Shown: piece after piece, positions 32,687 to 44,149 of the stretch
Layout: the number at the start of each line of letters is the position of its first letter
Numbering within the stretch: position 1 is the first letter of the stretch
Assembly (NCBI RefSeq): GCF_001434405.1
Contig: NZ_AZFT01000009.1
Location: 1-64,000 of the forward strand
Source: Ligilactobacillus apodemi DSM 16634 = JCM 16172
GTDB taxonomy: Bacteria; Bacillota; Bacilli; Lactobacillales; Lactobacillaceae
Reading direction: 5' to 3'
Length of the DNA: 64,000 nt
Notes under the pieces: model-generated
Told to the model about the DNA's origin: nothing
Databases searched by the model: none
What the model saw: only the letters and a program-made list of their open reading frames with translations
Translations under genes and position numbers: made by a program

Positions 32687-32713
32687 AAAAGACCGGTCAG
32701 CCCGATCTTTTTA
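32687..32713 (-). terminator. ndk terminator (weak)
   Basis: AAAAAGACCGG and CCCGATCTTTTT form a short stem with one G-U pair; T-tract on the minus strand. Confidence 0.6.
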
Positions 32714-32721
32714 GTTCTTAT

Positions 32722-33144
32722 TTATAATTCTGGGAACCAGATCTCAATTTCACGATCTGCTTCACTTGGACTATCTGAAGTATGGATCACATTTCGTAAA
32801 TTTCCATCGGGCCATTCACGGCCAAAGTCACCTCTGACCGTACCCCAATCAGCTTCACCAGGATTAGTTGCTCCCGCCATTTTGTGAATGATCGGAACTA
32901 CGTTGGTGCCCGCAACAATGATCCCCGCAATTGGTCCTTCTTGCATATATGAAACTAATTCTGGAAAAAATGGTGCATTGACCTTATCTTGATAATGCTT
33001 GGCTAATTGTTCTTTAGTCGCATTGATCATCTTTAAAGCCTCGATCTTGTAACCTTTGTGTTCGATCCGTGCGATGATATCCCCAATATGTTGGGCCTTG
33101 ACACCATCTGGTTTGACTAAAACTAATGTACGTTGTTCTGACAT
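32722..33144 (-). CDS. ndk: Nucleoside diphosphate kinase
   Basis: 140 residues. It balances NTP pools by phosphoryl transfer from ATP. N-terminal RTLVLVKPDGVKAQHIGDII; active-site His in NVIHTSDS (usual NVIHGSDS); ADREIEIWF at the end. RBS GGGGGAAG. It lies downstream of the HD nucleotidase gene, both nucleotide-metabolism functions. Confidence 0.96.
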   Translation of the reverse strand: MSEQRTLVLVKPDGVKAQHIGDIIARIEHKGYKIEALKMINATKEQLAKHYQDKVNAPFFPELVSYMQEGPIAGIIVAGTNVVPIIHKMAGATNPGEADWGTVRGDFGREWPDGNLRNVIHTSDSPSEADREIEIWFPEL

Positions 33145-33218
33145 TTTATCTTCCCCCTGTCCACTGATAGAATACCACCATTTTTCGTGTAATAATACTT
33201 AAAAAACTCGCACTAAGT

Positions 33219-33265
33219 AAAATACCGCCCCACCCGACCAACGTACTGGCCGAGCAAGGCGGTAA
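33219..33265 (-). terminator. Terminator of the HD-domain gene
   Basis: ACCGCC and GGCGGT close a hairpin with an inner CGGCC/GGTCG pairing; T-tract weak on the minus strand. Confidence 0.6.
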
Positions 33266-33268
33266 TTA

Positions 33269-33910
33269 CTATTGTTGAATGATCTGAGTCGTTAAAATCG
33301 CTAATTGGTTTTGGGCAGCGTTTGTCCCAGCATTATCCTTTAAAAGTTCTGGTAAGATCAATTTTAAGAAATATTGCACACTTGCCATATCGTTGAAATC
33401 CATGATCGCTTCTAAGCTGGACCGATAAATGTCCATATAGACTGGTTCTGGATTTCCCTTTTGGATCTCACCAAATGATTCATACATCAAGTCGATCTTA
33501 TCAGCCACTGACAAGATCTTGCCTTCTAGGGTTTCGTCTTTTCCTTCCGCAAACCGGCGTTCGTAAGCTTGCCGAAATTCGGCGGGGATCTCAGTTTGAA
33601 TGAAATTTTCTGTTAATGATTCATCGACCTTGGCGAGCATCGTGCGGAGCTCTTTAGTCGCATATTTGACTGGAGTTTTGATATCCCCAATAAAACGCTC
33701 GGTATAGTCGTGATTCAAGGCTTTTTCATAAAGTGAACGCCAATTGACCTCATTACCTGCTTGTTCTTCAATGTCACCCAACATTTGTGCTGCTTGAGTG
33801 ACCTTAAATGAATGGGCTGCCACATTGTGTTCTTCAAACTTGAAATAGCCTGGCGCACGGTTGATCATCTCTAAATCGCTTAAACTCTTTAAATATTCAT
33901 GCATTCCCAT
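33269..33910 (-). CDS. HD-domain hydrolase, YfbR-like 5'-nucleotidase
   Basis: About 213 residues from ATG 33910, chosen for GAGAGG upstream. HD motif residues: H in EEHNVAAHSFKVTQ, HD in ALNHDYTERFIGDIKTPVKY, and D in SVADKIDLMYESFGE. YfbR-type enzymes dephosphorylate 5'-dNMPs; specificity here is inference. The N-terminus MGMHEYLKSLSDLEMINRAPG is typical of the Bacilli branch. Confidence 0.85.
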   Translation of the reverse strand: MGMHEYLKSLSDLEMINRAPGYFKFEEHNVAAHSFKVTQAAQMLGDIEEQAGNEVNWRSLYEKALNHDYTERFIGDIKTPVKYATKELRTMLAKVDESLTENFIQTEIPAEFRQAYERRFAEGKDETLEGKILSVADKIDLMYESFGEIQKGNPEPVYMDIYRSSLEAIMDFNDMASVQYFLKLILPELLKDNAGTNAAQNQLAILTTQIIQQ

Positions 33911-34025
33911 GAAAAACACCTCTCCGTCATCATTTCATACTAGAATACACCGCTAGACACCTTTTTGCAACTATCATAAATATTGAACATAAATTTATGT
34001 TTATTATTTTTGATATCATTTAATG

Positions 34026-34054
34026 TTGACACCGCTTACCGAAAACGTTATCAT
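34026..34054 (+). promoter_or_regulatory. licT-bgl promoter with CcpA cre site
   Basis: TTGACA at 34026-34031, spacer 17, TATCAT at 34049-34054. CGAAAACGTTATCA (34040-34053) matches the cre consensus TGWAANCGNTNWCA except at its first base and covers the -10, so CcpA would block initiation when glucose is present. Inference from consensus. Confidence 0.75.
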
Positions 34055-34068
34055 AGACTATGAATTAA

Positions 34069-34155
34069 GCGTGTTACTGATTTTATCAGGCATTAGCTGT
34101 TGTAGATAAGTCTAGGTGGAGTTTACCCCTTTTTCTTATTACAACAGCTTTTTGT
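34069..34155 (+). promoter_or_regulatory. RAT antiterminator and terminator upstream of licT
   Basis: The ribonucleic antiterminator GTGTTACTGAT...ATCAGGCATTA (34071-34094) overlaps the left arm of a terminator, TAGCTGTTGTA (34094-34104) with TTACAACAGCT (34138-34149) followed by Ts. Binding of phosphorylation-controlled LicT to the RAT would prevent the terminator. A near-identical RAT occurs again before the PTS gene. Confidence 0.85.
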
Positions 34156-34174
34156 TTGTAGGAGGGATCGGGGT

Positions 34175-35020
34175 GTGATATTTCTCAAAAGTTTCAATAA
34201 TAGTGTGGCCTTGGTCGAAAACGACCACGGTCAAGAAGAGATCGTGATCGGTAAAGGGATCGGCTTTGGCCTAAAAAAAGGTGATCTGATCGATCAAACA
34301 AAGATCGAACGACGCTTTATCACTGCCAATGAACCGACTGAGGTAATGCAAGTCAAAGAACTCGATGATCGAACTATCGAATTGACCACTAAAGTCGTTG
34401 CCTTAGTGGAACCTGCTTTAAACTTAAAATTTAACGATTTTCAGTTTTTAGCGTTGGCAGATCATATCGACTTTGCTTTAACTAGAAGTGAAGAAAGCAT
34501 TGATATGAACGCTGCCAATACGCGCTGGGAGGTTCGCAATCTTTTTAGCGAAGAATATGCAATCGCTAAACAAGCGATTGCCTTGATCGAACACACGACT
34601 GGGCTAACGTTACCTAAAAGCGAATCGATCTTGTTGACTTATCATTTCGTTAACGCCGCTTCAAATGACGCTAAGCTCCAAGAAACAGTCCAGATCACAC
34701 AGATCATGACTGAGATCATTAAGATCGTTGCTTATGAATATCAAATCGAACTGGATAAGCACTCATTTAATTATAGTCGCTTTGTTTCACATCTGCGTAC
34801 GTTACTCGTTCGCTTGTTAAAAAAGCAACATCAAAGTACCGAAGAACTTGATCCAGCTTTACTCAAGTTGATGCAAGTCAAGTACGCTAAGGCTTACCAA
34901 ACAGCCGAGCGGATCGCAGTTTTGTTACAAGCTAAAATGGATTGGCAACTAAATCCTGATGATCTTGTTTACTTGACGCTCCACATTTTCCGCGTCACGG
35001 CACGACAACAAAATAGCTAG
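34175..35020 (+). CDS. licT: BglG/LicT-family transcriptional antiterminator
   Basis: 281 residues, GTG start with GGAGGG upstream. N-terminal CAT RNA-binding domain (about 1-56: NNSVALVENDHGQEEIVIGKGIGFGLKKGD), then PRD1 (about 70-170) and PRD2 (about 175-281) with phosphorylatable His (DHIDFAL, LTYHFVNA, FVSHLRTLL, LTLHIFRV). It binds RAT RNA and opens the downstream terminator when beta-glucosides are transported by the PTS. It autoregulates through the RAT in its own leader. Confidence 0.94.
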   Translation: MIFLKSFNNSVALVENDHGQEEIVIGKGIGFGLKKGDLIDQTKIERRFITANEPTEVMQVKELDDRTIELTTKVVALVEPALNLKFNDFQFLALADHIDFALTRSEESIDMNAANTRWEVRNLFSEEYAIAKQAIALIEHTTGLTLPKSESILLTYHFVNAASNDAKLQETVQITQIMTEIIKIVAYEYQIELDKHSFNYSRFVSHLRTLLVRLLKKQHQSTEELDPALLKLMQVKYAKAYQTAERIAVLLQAKMDWQLNPDDLVYLTLHIFRVTARQQNS

Positions 35021-35036
35021 CTTTTAGACACTTGAC

Positions 35037-38601
<3,565 letters not shown>

Positions 38602-38663
38602 GCACAATTTTTCTTTCACAGCCTGACGCTTGTTATAATCAAGGAAAAAAGGAGAAGAAGTCT

Positions 38664-39038
38664 ATGATCGAATCGATTGGTCAAGTCATGCTCTACGTCA
38701 ATGATGTTTCGCAAGCCGTCACTTTTTGGCAAGAACAAGTCGGTTTCAAACGAGTTGTTGCTTTACCCCAGCAAAATGGCGCTTATTTGATCTCACCTAA
38801 ACTTGACAGCGAAGTTAGTTTTGTTTTACATGATAAACAAAAAGTTGCCCAACTCGATCCAACCGCTGTACTTGCGACACCGGCGATTCTTTTTTCCACT
38901 AAGGATTTAGCAAAGACTTGGCAAAAGCTTAAAGACAATGGCGTTAAAGTCAGTCCGATCACACAAATGGGTCCCCTAAAAGTCTTTAATTTTTGTGACT
39001 TAGAAGAAAATTATTTCGCCGTTCAAGAAATTCAATGA
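38664..39038 (+). CDS. VOC (glyoxalase/bleomycin-resistance) superfamily protein
   Basis: 124 residues with the paired beta-alpha-beta-beta-beta repeats: IGQVMLYVNDVSQAVTFWQEQVGFKRVV and ILFSTKDLAKTWQKLKDNGVKV, and a closing Glu in NYFAVQE. The reaction is unknown. RBS AAAGGAGAAG. It is 62 bases after bglA and before a strong terminator, so it is probably the last gene of the beta-glucoside operon. Confidence 0.82.
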   Translation: MIESIGQVMLYVNDVSQAVTFWQEQVGFKRVVALPQQNGAYLISPKLDSEVSFVLHDKQKVAQLDPTAVLATPAILFSTKDLAKTWQKLKDNGVKVSPITQMGPLKVFNFCDLEENYFAVQEIQ

Positions 39039-39043
39039 AATTT

Positions 39044-39085
39044 AGATCTCTCTAAGATGGTTGTCTATCTTAGGGAGATCTTTTA
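39044..39085 (+). terminator. Terminator of the beta-glucoside operon
   Basis: AGATCTCTCTAAGAT pairs with ATCTTAGGGAGATCT (one G-U), followed by TTTATTTT. Confidence 0.9.
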
Positions 39086-39095
39086 TTTTGCGCAA

Positions 39096-39135
39096 AAATA
39101 AACAGCCCAATTTCGGCTAAAATTGAACTGTTCTT
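39096..39135 (-). terminator. Terminator of the zinc-ribbon serine hydrolase gene
   Basis: On the minus strand AACAGTTCAATTT pairs with AAATTGGGCTGTT (G-U pairs), followed by TATTTTT. Confidence 0.8.
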
Positions 39136-39141
39136 GCTTAT

Positions 39142-40359
39142 TTATTTTAAAATCTCGTTATATAATGCCAAACCTAAGCTATTCATCGCAGCTTGTTCTT
39201 CGGAAATTTCACCGTTTTGTGTCATGACAACTGCCACAAACGCGCCCTTAGAATTTTTAATGATCGCTGCGTCATTTAAGACCCCATAATTTTGCATGAT
39301 CCCAGTTTTATTGTAGATCGTTGCTTCACTTGGAATATTTTTGACCAAATAATCATGGTCTTGGTTCTTTTCTAAAATCGCTAAGATCTCTTGGCTATCA
39401 CTTTTACTGATAAATTTATGATTATAGATCTTCTTCAACAATTCACCCACATCAGCTGCCGAAGTGATGTTATCTTTTCCCGCCTTAAGTGAAGCGGTAT
39501 CCATCAACATCCGTTGTAACTTCGTATCTTTAGCCCCCATCTTTTGGATCTGTGAGTTGACTTTGTCTAACCCACCAAGAGCTTCGATCATAATGTTAGC
39601 CGCAGTGTTGTCACTTTCATCGATCATGTAGGTCAATAATTCCCGGTAAGTAAAGGTTTGACCAGCATCCATATTTTGGATGACCCCCGTTCCGCCCACT
39701 TTATCGGAATCTTTGAGCGTATAAGTATCACTTAGATCGATCGTCCCGATTTTTTGTTGGGCATAGGCAGCTGCCAAAATAAATAACTTGATCACTGACG
39801 CTGCACTTTGCGTTTGATTATTTAATAAGTAACTTTTATCTTCATTGACTGGTGAAACGTAGACCGTCTTATCACCACTGACATTTGCCATCTTGCTGTC
39901 AACGAGCTTTTTTATTTTAGCTTCATCAAAACTACTTGTTTTTGTGCTAGCTGAAGTCTTGCTTGAACTACTTTTAGCCTGACTACTTGCCTTTGAACTA
40001 CTTGAACTGGAACTTGCTACGGTTGAATCATCGGATGAACTTTGCCCTGAATGTTGAAAAATATAAAAGCCCCCGATGGCTAAAACTACGATCCCTGCAA
40101 GGATCCCTAAAATAATTCCTAAAGTATTGCTTTTTTTGGCTGCTGGCGCATATGGTCCGTTATTTTGCGTGGCTTTACCAACACTACGTTGCATCGGTTG
40201 CCCACAACTTTCACAATAAACATTGTTAGCATCATTTTGCGCCCCACAAATTGGACATTTTCGTTGTGGCGTTGTTTCAGGCTGTTTTAACTCTTGGCCA
40301 CATCCTTGGCAAAATTTTGACCCTGCCGGATTATTCGTCTGACAATTTGGACATTTCAA
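39142..40359 (-). CDS. Membrane protein: two zinc ribbons + TM + class A beta-lactamase-like domain
   Basis: About 405 residues. I place the start at TTG 40359, preceded by AGGGGAG at normal spacing and giving an N-terminal CPNC; a longer frame from ATG 40389 lacks an RBS. Two zinc ribbons (CPNC...CQGCG and CPIC...CESCG) occupy about 1-55, one TM helix about 82-102, and a Ser-rich linker about 110-145. The extracellular serine hydrolase follows with SVIK (SxxK), SDN in DESDNTAANIM and KTG in YNKTGIMQN. The layout places zinc ribbons inside and the hydrolase outside. It may act on peptidoglycan or peptides; true beta-lactamase activity is not implied. Confidence 0.85.
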   Translation of the reverse strand: MKCPNCQTNNPAGSKFCQGCGQELKQPETTPQRKCPICGAQNDANNVYCESCGQPMQRSVGKATQNNGPYAPAAKKSNTLGIILGILAGIVVLAIGGFYIFQHSGQSSSDDSTVASSSSSSSKASSQAKSSSSKTSASTKTSSFDEAKIKKLVDSKMANVSGDKTVYVSPVNEDKSYLLNNQTQSAASVIKLFILAAAYAQQKIGTIDLSDTYTLKDSDKVGGTGVIQNMDAGQTFTYRELLTYMIDESDNTAANIMIEALGGLDKVNSQIQKMGAKDTKLQRMLMDTASLKAGKDNITSAADVGELLKKIYNHKFISKSDSQEILAILEKNQDHDYLVKNIPSEATIYNKTGIMQNYGVLNDAAIIKNSKGAFVAVVMTQNGEISEEQAAMNSLGLALYNEILK

Positions 40360-40584
40360 AAAATCCACTCCCCTATCTTTTTTCTGCATAAATCAGCCTT
40401 AACTCTAACAAATTTTAGTCGCATTTAATAGTTACTTTATCCACGTAGTTTTCCCCCTAAATTGCATCAAAAAATATTTAATCTATATTAATTGCTTTTG
40501 TTTGCATGATCGCGCGTGCTAGCGTTATGCTATAGATTATAGTGAGGCTTTATATCAACCTTGCAATTTTAAGGGGGCTTTATT

Positions 40585-41691
40585 ATGAGTGAAAAATTCA
40601 GTTCACATTATGATGTTGTCGGTAGTTTTTTGCGACCAAATAAATTAAAACATGCTAAGGAAGATTTAGCAAATGGCAAGATCGACCAAGCAAATTACGA
40701 AGAGATCTTGAAAAAAGAGATCAAACGTGTCGTTGAAAAACAAGCTAAAATCGGCTTAAAAGACGCAACAGACGGCGAATTTGGCCGCAGTTGGTGGCAC
40801 TTAGACTTCATGGCAGGCTTTAATGGCGTTAGAAGCTATGATTACGAACAAAGTTACAAGTTCCACGGCGAAAAAACGCGGACTGACAACGTCGAATTGG
40901 GCGGCCGTATCGAATATAACCCTGACCACCCCTTCTTTGCACAATTTGAATATCTAAAGGGTATCGTACCTGAAAAGATCGTCGCTAAACAAACGATCCC
41001 TTCCCCAACGTTATTCTTCCGCGATGATCGGAGTAAAAACTATTCCCGTTATTATGCTAACTGGGAAGAATTTTTAGAAGGTCTCGCTGTCGCTTATCGT
41101 AAAACGATCCAACATTTTTACGATCTAGGCTGTCGTTACTTACAATTAGACGATACTACTTGGGCATACTTGATCAGTAAGTTAAATGAGACAACTGGTG
41201 AAGAACGTGACAAGTATTTGACCTTAGCTAAAGATAGCGTCTTTGTCATCAACAAGATGCTAGAAAAATTACCAGCTGATATGACGATTGCAACACATAT
41301 CTGCCGTGGTAATTTCAAATCTACTTATCTCTTTAGTGGTAGCTATGATGTGATCGCACCATATTTGAGTTTGCTAAATTATGATGAACTCTTCTTAGAA
41401 TATGATGATGAACGCTCCGGTAGTTTTGATGCTTTAAAAGACATCTGGAACGATCGCAGTAACGTCAAGATCATTTTAGGTTTAGTTACTTCTAAAGTAC
41501 CTACATTAGAAGATCCAGCTAAATTAAAAGAACAAGTTAAGGCTGCAACTAAGTTTGTCCCACTTGAAAATCTCGGCTTATCCACACAATGTGGCTTTGC
41601 TTCAACTGAAGAAGGTAACAAGCTGACCGAAGATGAACAATGGGCTAAAGTTAAATTAGTTGTTGATACTGCAAAAGAAATTTGGAAATAA
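40585..41691 (+). CDS. Cobalamin-independent methionine synthase-like protein (MetE C-terminal domain only)
   Basis: 368 residues, the YxjG/YxjH type: only the catalytic barrel of MetE. Zinc/homocysteine-site features: CRYLQLDDTTWAYL, HICRGN, FLEYDDERSGSFDAL and LSTQCGFAST. It likely transfers a methyl group to homocysteine or a related thiol; the donor is unknown because the folate-binding N-terminal half is absent. No T-box or SAM riboswitch motif was seen in the 195-base leader. RBS AAGGGGG. Ends at a strong terminator. Confidence 0.88.
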   Translation: MSEKFSSHYDVVGSFLRPNKLKHAKEDLANGKIDQANYEEILKKEIKRVVEKQAKIGLKDATDGEFGRSWWHLDFMAGFNGVRSYDYEQSYKFHGEKTRTDNVELGGRIEYNPDHPFFAQFEYLKGIVPEKIVAKQTIPSPTLFFRDDRSKNYSRYYANWEEFLEGLAVAYRKTIQHFYDLGCRYLQLDDTTWAYLISKLNETTGEERDKYLTLAKDSVFVINKMLEKLPADMTIATHICRGNFKSTYLFSGSYDVIAPYLSLLNYDELFLEYDDERSGSFDALKDIWNDRSNVKIILGLVTSKVPTLEDPAKLKEQVKAATKFVPLENLGLSTQCGFASTEEGNKLTEDEQWAKVKLVVDTAKEIWK

Positions 41692-41698
41692 TCTCCAC

Positions 41699-41730
41699 TA
41701 AAAAAGACCGCTGATTGGCGGTCTTTTTGT
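41699..41730. terminator. Bidirectional terminator
   Basis: AAAAAGACCGC pairs with GCGGTCTTTTT between converging genes. Confidence 0.92.
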
Positions 41731-42225
41731 TTATTCAAAGGTTTCTTTCGTCAAATGATAGCGATATAGGAAATAACGTGCGATCGGTTGGGCAATAATT
41801 GCTTCAACAATAAAGGCGATTCCAAAATTACGGGGCCATTTAGCTAAAAATTCGCCGATCGGAATATAATTGATCGCACCTTGTCCGATCCAGCCCCCGA
41901 TCGCAGTCATGAAAAATGACATTAAAAAGACGTTGCACATGATATTGATCGTAATTTGTGAACGAAAACTATCTTTAGGGTGCACGATCAGATCCTTTAA
42001 TTTACCGGCAGGCTTTTGCGTTAAAATAACTAAGATCACAACAGCGAGCCAGATAAATGGTAGCACGCGCAAAGTATTGTGCCATACTTTAAGGCTAAAA
42101 CCTAATTCAAACATACTAATAACCGGCGCGATCAAATTAACTGAAATCAACGAAACGATCAACAAAAAGACCGCAAACTCACGTCGGTTACGCGGTAAAC
42201 GCATATAAAAATCCATTCTAAACAT
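41731..42225 (-). CDS. DUF2798-type small membrane protein
   Basis: 164 residues. Four TM helices in two similar halves (about 14-36, 50-66, 90-112, 125-148), each preceded by a basic patch (LPRNRREF; HPKDSFRSQ). It resembles duplicated DUF2798 proteins, whose function is unknown. RBS GAGAGGATG before ATG at 42225 (ATGTTTAGAATGGATTTT; an internal ATG four codons later is an alternative). A terminator-like hairpin lies just upstream. Confidence 0.7.
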   Translation of the reverse strand: MFRMDFYMRLPRNRREFAVFLLIVSLISVNLIAPVISMFELGFSLKVWHNTLRVLPFIWLAVVILVILTQKPAGKLKDLIVHPKDSFRSQITINIMCNVFLMSFFMTAIGGWIGQGAINYIPIGEFLAKWPRNFGIAFIVEAIIAQPIARYFLYRYHLTKETFE

Positions 42226-42236
42226 CCTCTCTTAAA

Positions 42237-42283
42237 AAAATAAAGGACCAGCAAAACTGAAATGTTTTGCTGATCCTTTATAC
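42237..42283 (-). terminator. Terminator or attenuator directly before the DUF2798 gene
   Basis: On the minus strand AAAGGATCAGCAAAAC pairs with GTTTTGCTGGTCCTTT and runs into ATTTTTTT, only about 10 bases before the RBS of the 42225 gene. No minus-strand gene ends upstream of it. It therefore is either an attenuator of that gene or the end of a short minus-strand RNA. Confidence 0.7.
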
Positions 42284-42380
42284 GCGAAAACTTCAAAAAT
42301 TATTTTAGCAGATTTTTTTAACGTGCGCTAATGTTTTTTCAACTCTTTTTGAACTTGTATAATTAACCTAGGAAATATTT

Positions 42381-42476
42381 ATGAGCAAGTTGGTACGTAA
42401 AATGACAACTGAGCTTTTCAAGCTGCTTAGTCCGCAATACTACTGTTACTTCAAATTAAAAGATCCCACGCTTTGA
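42381..42476 (+). CDS. Possible 31-residue peptide
   Basis: ATG preceded by AGGAAA at seven bases, a basic N-terminus (MSKLVRKMTTELFK) and an aromatic C-terminal half (QYYCYF). No homologue recognised. It lies in a 240-base gap before the 82-residue membrane protein. It could be chance. Confidence 0.25.
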   Translation: MSKLVRKMTTELFKLLSPQYYCYFKLKDPTL

Positions 42477-42543
42477 CATCCCCTTGTTTTCCGTAAAAGA
42501 AGTATACTAGTAATAAATATCAACTAAACTGAGGTGCTTTTAT

Positions 42544-42792
42544 TTGTTAAGTAAAAATCGGATCTATGTCTTATGTTTTAATTTATTTTGGCTGATCGCT
42601 CTTATGGTCAAATATTTAAGCGCGACAACTGATAGTCCCTTGATCACTTTGATTTTATCTGTACTTGGCCTAGTTTGTTTGGTCTGGCAGATCGTTATTT
42701 GGAAAAAATTACTTCAAGATAAGACTCGCTTTGATCTTGTTCTCTATTTGAGCGCATGGATCTTATGTATTATTTTTGTTATTTTATTATAA
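42544..42792 (+). CDS. Small membrane protein, unknown
   Basis: 82 residues, TTG start with GAGGTG upstream. Three TM helices (about 5-23, 30-48, 58-80), basic cytoplasmic loop (WKKLLQDKTRFD). Family not recognised. TATACT (42503-42508) may be its -10. Confidence 0.6.
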   Translation: MLSKNRIYVLCFNLFWLIALMVKYLSATTDSPLITLILSVLGLVCLVWQIVIWKKLLQDKTRFDLVLYLSAWILCIIFVILL

Positions 42793-42893
42793 GCATCGGA
42801 TCTACTGACTAAACTATTGTTTCCCCCCATTCGTTTTGCTCTTTGGTACGTTATTTTTAAAGGCGCGCACATAGCGTTATGGTTTGATCATAA

Positions 42894-42927
42894 GAAAAAA
42901 CGTGACCTTTGATAGATCACGTTTTTT
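42894..42927. terminator. Terminator of the acetyltransferase gene
   Basis: AAAAAACGTGA pairs with TCACGTTTTTT, T-tracts on both strands. Confidence 0.88.
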
Positions 42928-42929
42928 CT

Positions 42930-43451
42930 TTAGTTGTTTAGTTCTTTGACCATGATATAGTCGGTTTGTTTTTCTTCTCCCATGAAAAATGAATGTGCTC
43001 CGCTTTGCTTAAAGCCCATTTTTTCATAAAAAGCTAAGGCTGGATAATTTTTCTCCCAGACTCCTAACCAGATTTTCGTACAACTTTTTTCAGCAGCTAA
43101 GGCCAAAGCTTTTTCAAACAGCATCTTTCCTAGACCTTGACGCTTGAATTCTTTTTTGAGATAGATCCGTTCGATCTCTAACGCATTTTGACCTAGATCT
43201 TCGGTTTGAGCATCTTTGACATTTACTTTCAAATAGCCCGCAAGCTTATCAGCGGCATAGATAAAATAAAATGAAGAATTTGGATCTTTTAATTCATGCG
43301 TCAACTTAGCTAGATCATAAGCTTGTTGTAAATAATCATTTAGAGCTTTAGGATCATTTTGATCAGCAAACGTCTCACTAAACGTTTCGATACTTAAAGC
43401 TTGTAATACTTTGACATCAGTGCTCGTTATTTTTTGTAATCTCTTTTGCAT
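42930..43451 (-). CDS. GNAT-family N-acetyltransferase (spermidine/spermine N-acetyltransferase-like)
   Basis: 173 residues from ATG 43451 (GAGGAAAAAGAG upstream); the frame stays open into the marR gene but that part has no RBS. Acetyl-CoA site ERIYLKKEFKRQGLGKMLFEKALALA (about 96-121), then IWLGVWEKNYPALAFYEKMGF, typical of the PaiA/SpeG-like group. The substrate is unknown. It directly follows marR and is probably co-transcribed and under MarR control. Confidence 0.88.
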   Translation of the reverse strand: MQKRLQKITSTDVKVLQALSIETFSETFADQNDPKALNDYLQQAYDLAKLTHELKDPNSSFYFIYAADKLAGYLKVNVKDAQTEDLGQNALEIERIYLKKEFKRQGLGKMLFEKALALAAEKSCTKIWLGVWEKNYPALAFYEKMGFKQSGAHSFFMGEEKQTDYIMVKELNN

Positions 43452-43462
43452 ACTCTTTTTCC

Positions 43463-43915
43463 TCAATATTTTCTTTTTCCACCCTGTTTGACAAATTTCC
43501 AATCTTGGGCAACATTTTGGCAAACTTTTGTTAATAATTGTTCTAACTGTACTTTTTCGCTAGCAGTAAGCCCAGTTAATGCCATTTTTTCTGAATGATC
43601 ATTTTCCCGCTTGATAATTGCATAGAGTTCTTTTCCCTGTGCAGTGACAAACAAATGCTTATTTTTTTGATTTTTATCACTGTTTTGTCGCATTATCAAA
43701 CCAGCGGTCATTAATTTTTTTAGTGCTCGTGAAGCTGTCGTCTTATCGACTTTCAATAAATTAGCCAACTCTTCTTGAATGATCCCTGGATTTTCATAGA
43801 TCCTGACTAAATATAGATACTGACCTTTAGAGAGCGCTAAATCTTTAAACTCAACATTACTGATCGAATCAAGTGCTCGTGCGATCATCCCGATTTCACG
43901 CAAAACCTCTGTCAT
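43463..43915 (-). CDS. MarR-family transcriptional regulator
   Basis: 150 residues. Winged HTH: LSKGQYLYLVRIYENPGIIQEELANLLKVDKTTASRALKKLMTAGLI (about 29-75), then basic wing NSDKNQKNKHLFVT. MarR proteins are dimeric repressors released by small ligands or oxidation. Its own promoter is covered by a 10-bp-arm palindrome, so it is probably autoregulated, and the downstream acetyltransferase is the likely co-regulated gene. Confidence 0.92.
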   Translation of the reverse strand: MTEVLREIGMIARALDSISNVEFKDLALSKGQYLYLVRIYENPGIIQEELANLLKVDKTTASRALKKLMTAGLIMRQNSDKNQKNKHLFVTAQGKELYAIIKRENDHSEKMALTGLTASEKVQLEQLLTKVCQNVAQDWKFVKQGGKRKY

Positions 43916-43935
43916 ATGCTCACACCCTTTTCTCT

Positions 43936-43971
43936 AGGATACAAAAATATAGTTGTAAATGCAACTATATT
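43936..43971 (-). promoter_or_regulatory. marR promoter with palindromic operator
   Basis: Arms AATATAGTTG (43946-43955) and CAACTATATT (43962-43971) with a six-base spacer. On the minus strand TTGCAT (rc of 43959-43964), spacer 17, TATCCT (rc of 43936-43941) form the promoter, so operator and -35 overlap: a classic MarR autorepression layout. Confidence 0.75.
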
Positions 43972-44007
43972 CAGATAAAATATATAATCTATTAATTTAT
44001 ACATTAC

Positions 44008-44124
44008 GTAACAATAACTTTTAAATTATAGTATTGTTACAAACATCTCTTCCTCCCTATTTTCAAATATAATCTAGGTGCAAGCCCCATATTGTTATCA
44101 CCCGGGGACATTATGGCGCTTGCA
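44008..44124 (+). promoter_or_regulatory. Bacteriocin promoter: inverted repeat, -10 and leader hairpin
   Basis: GTAACAATA (44008-44016) and TATTGTTAC (44032-44040) form a perfect 9-bp inverted repeat upstream of TATAAT (44068-44073); the -35 is poor, suggesting activator dependence. In the leader, TGCAAGC (44079-44085) pairs with GCTTGCA (44118-44124), extended by CCATA/TATGG, giving a strong stem-loop about 20 bases before the RBS GGGGGGAT. Confidence 0.6.
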
Positions 44125-44149
44125 AAAAAACATTATTGGGGGGATATAG

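Noticed and set aside
40390-40584. SAM or T-box riboswitch before the MetE-like gene
   Set aside because: No T-box GGTGG pairing sequence or SAM-I core seen; the leader looks unstructured.
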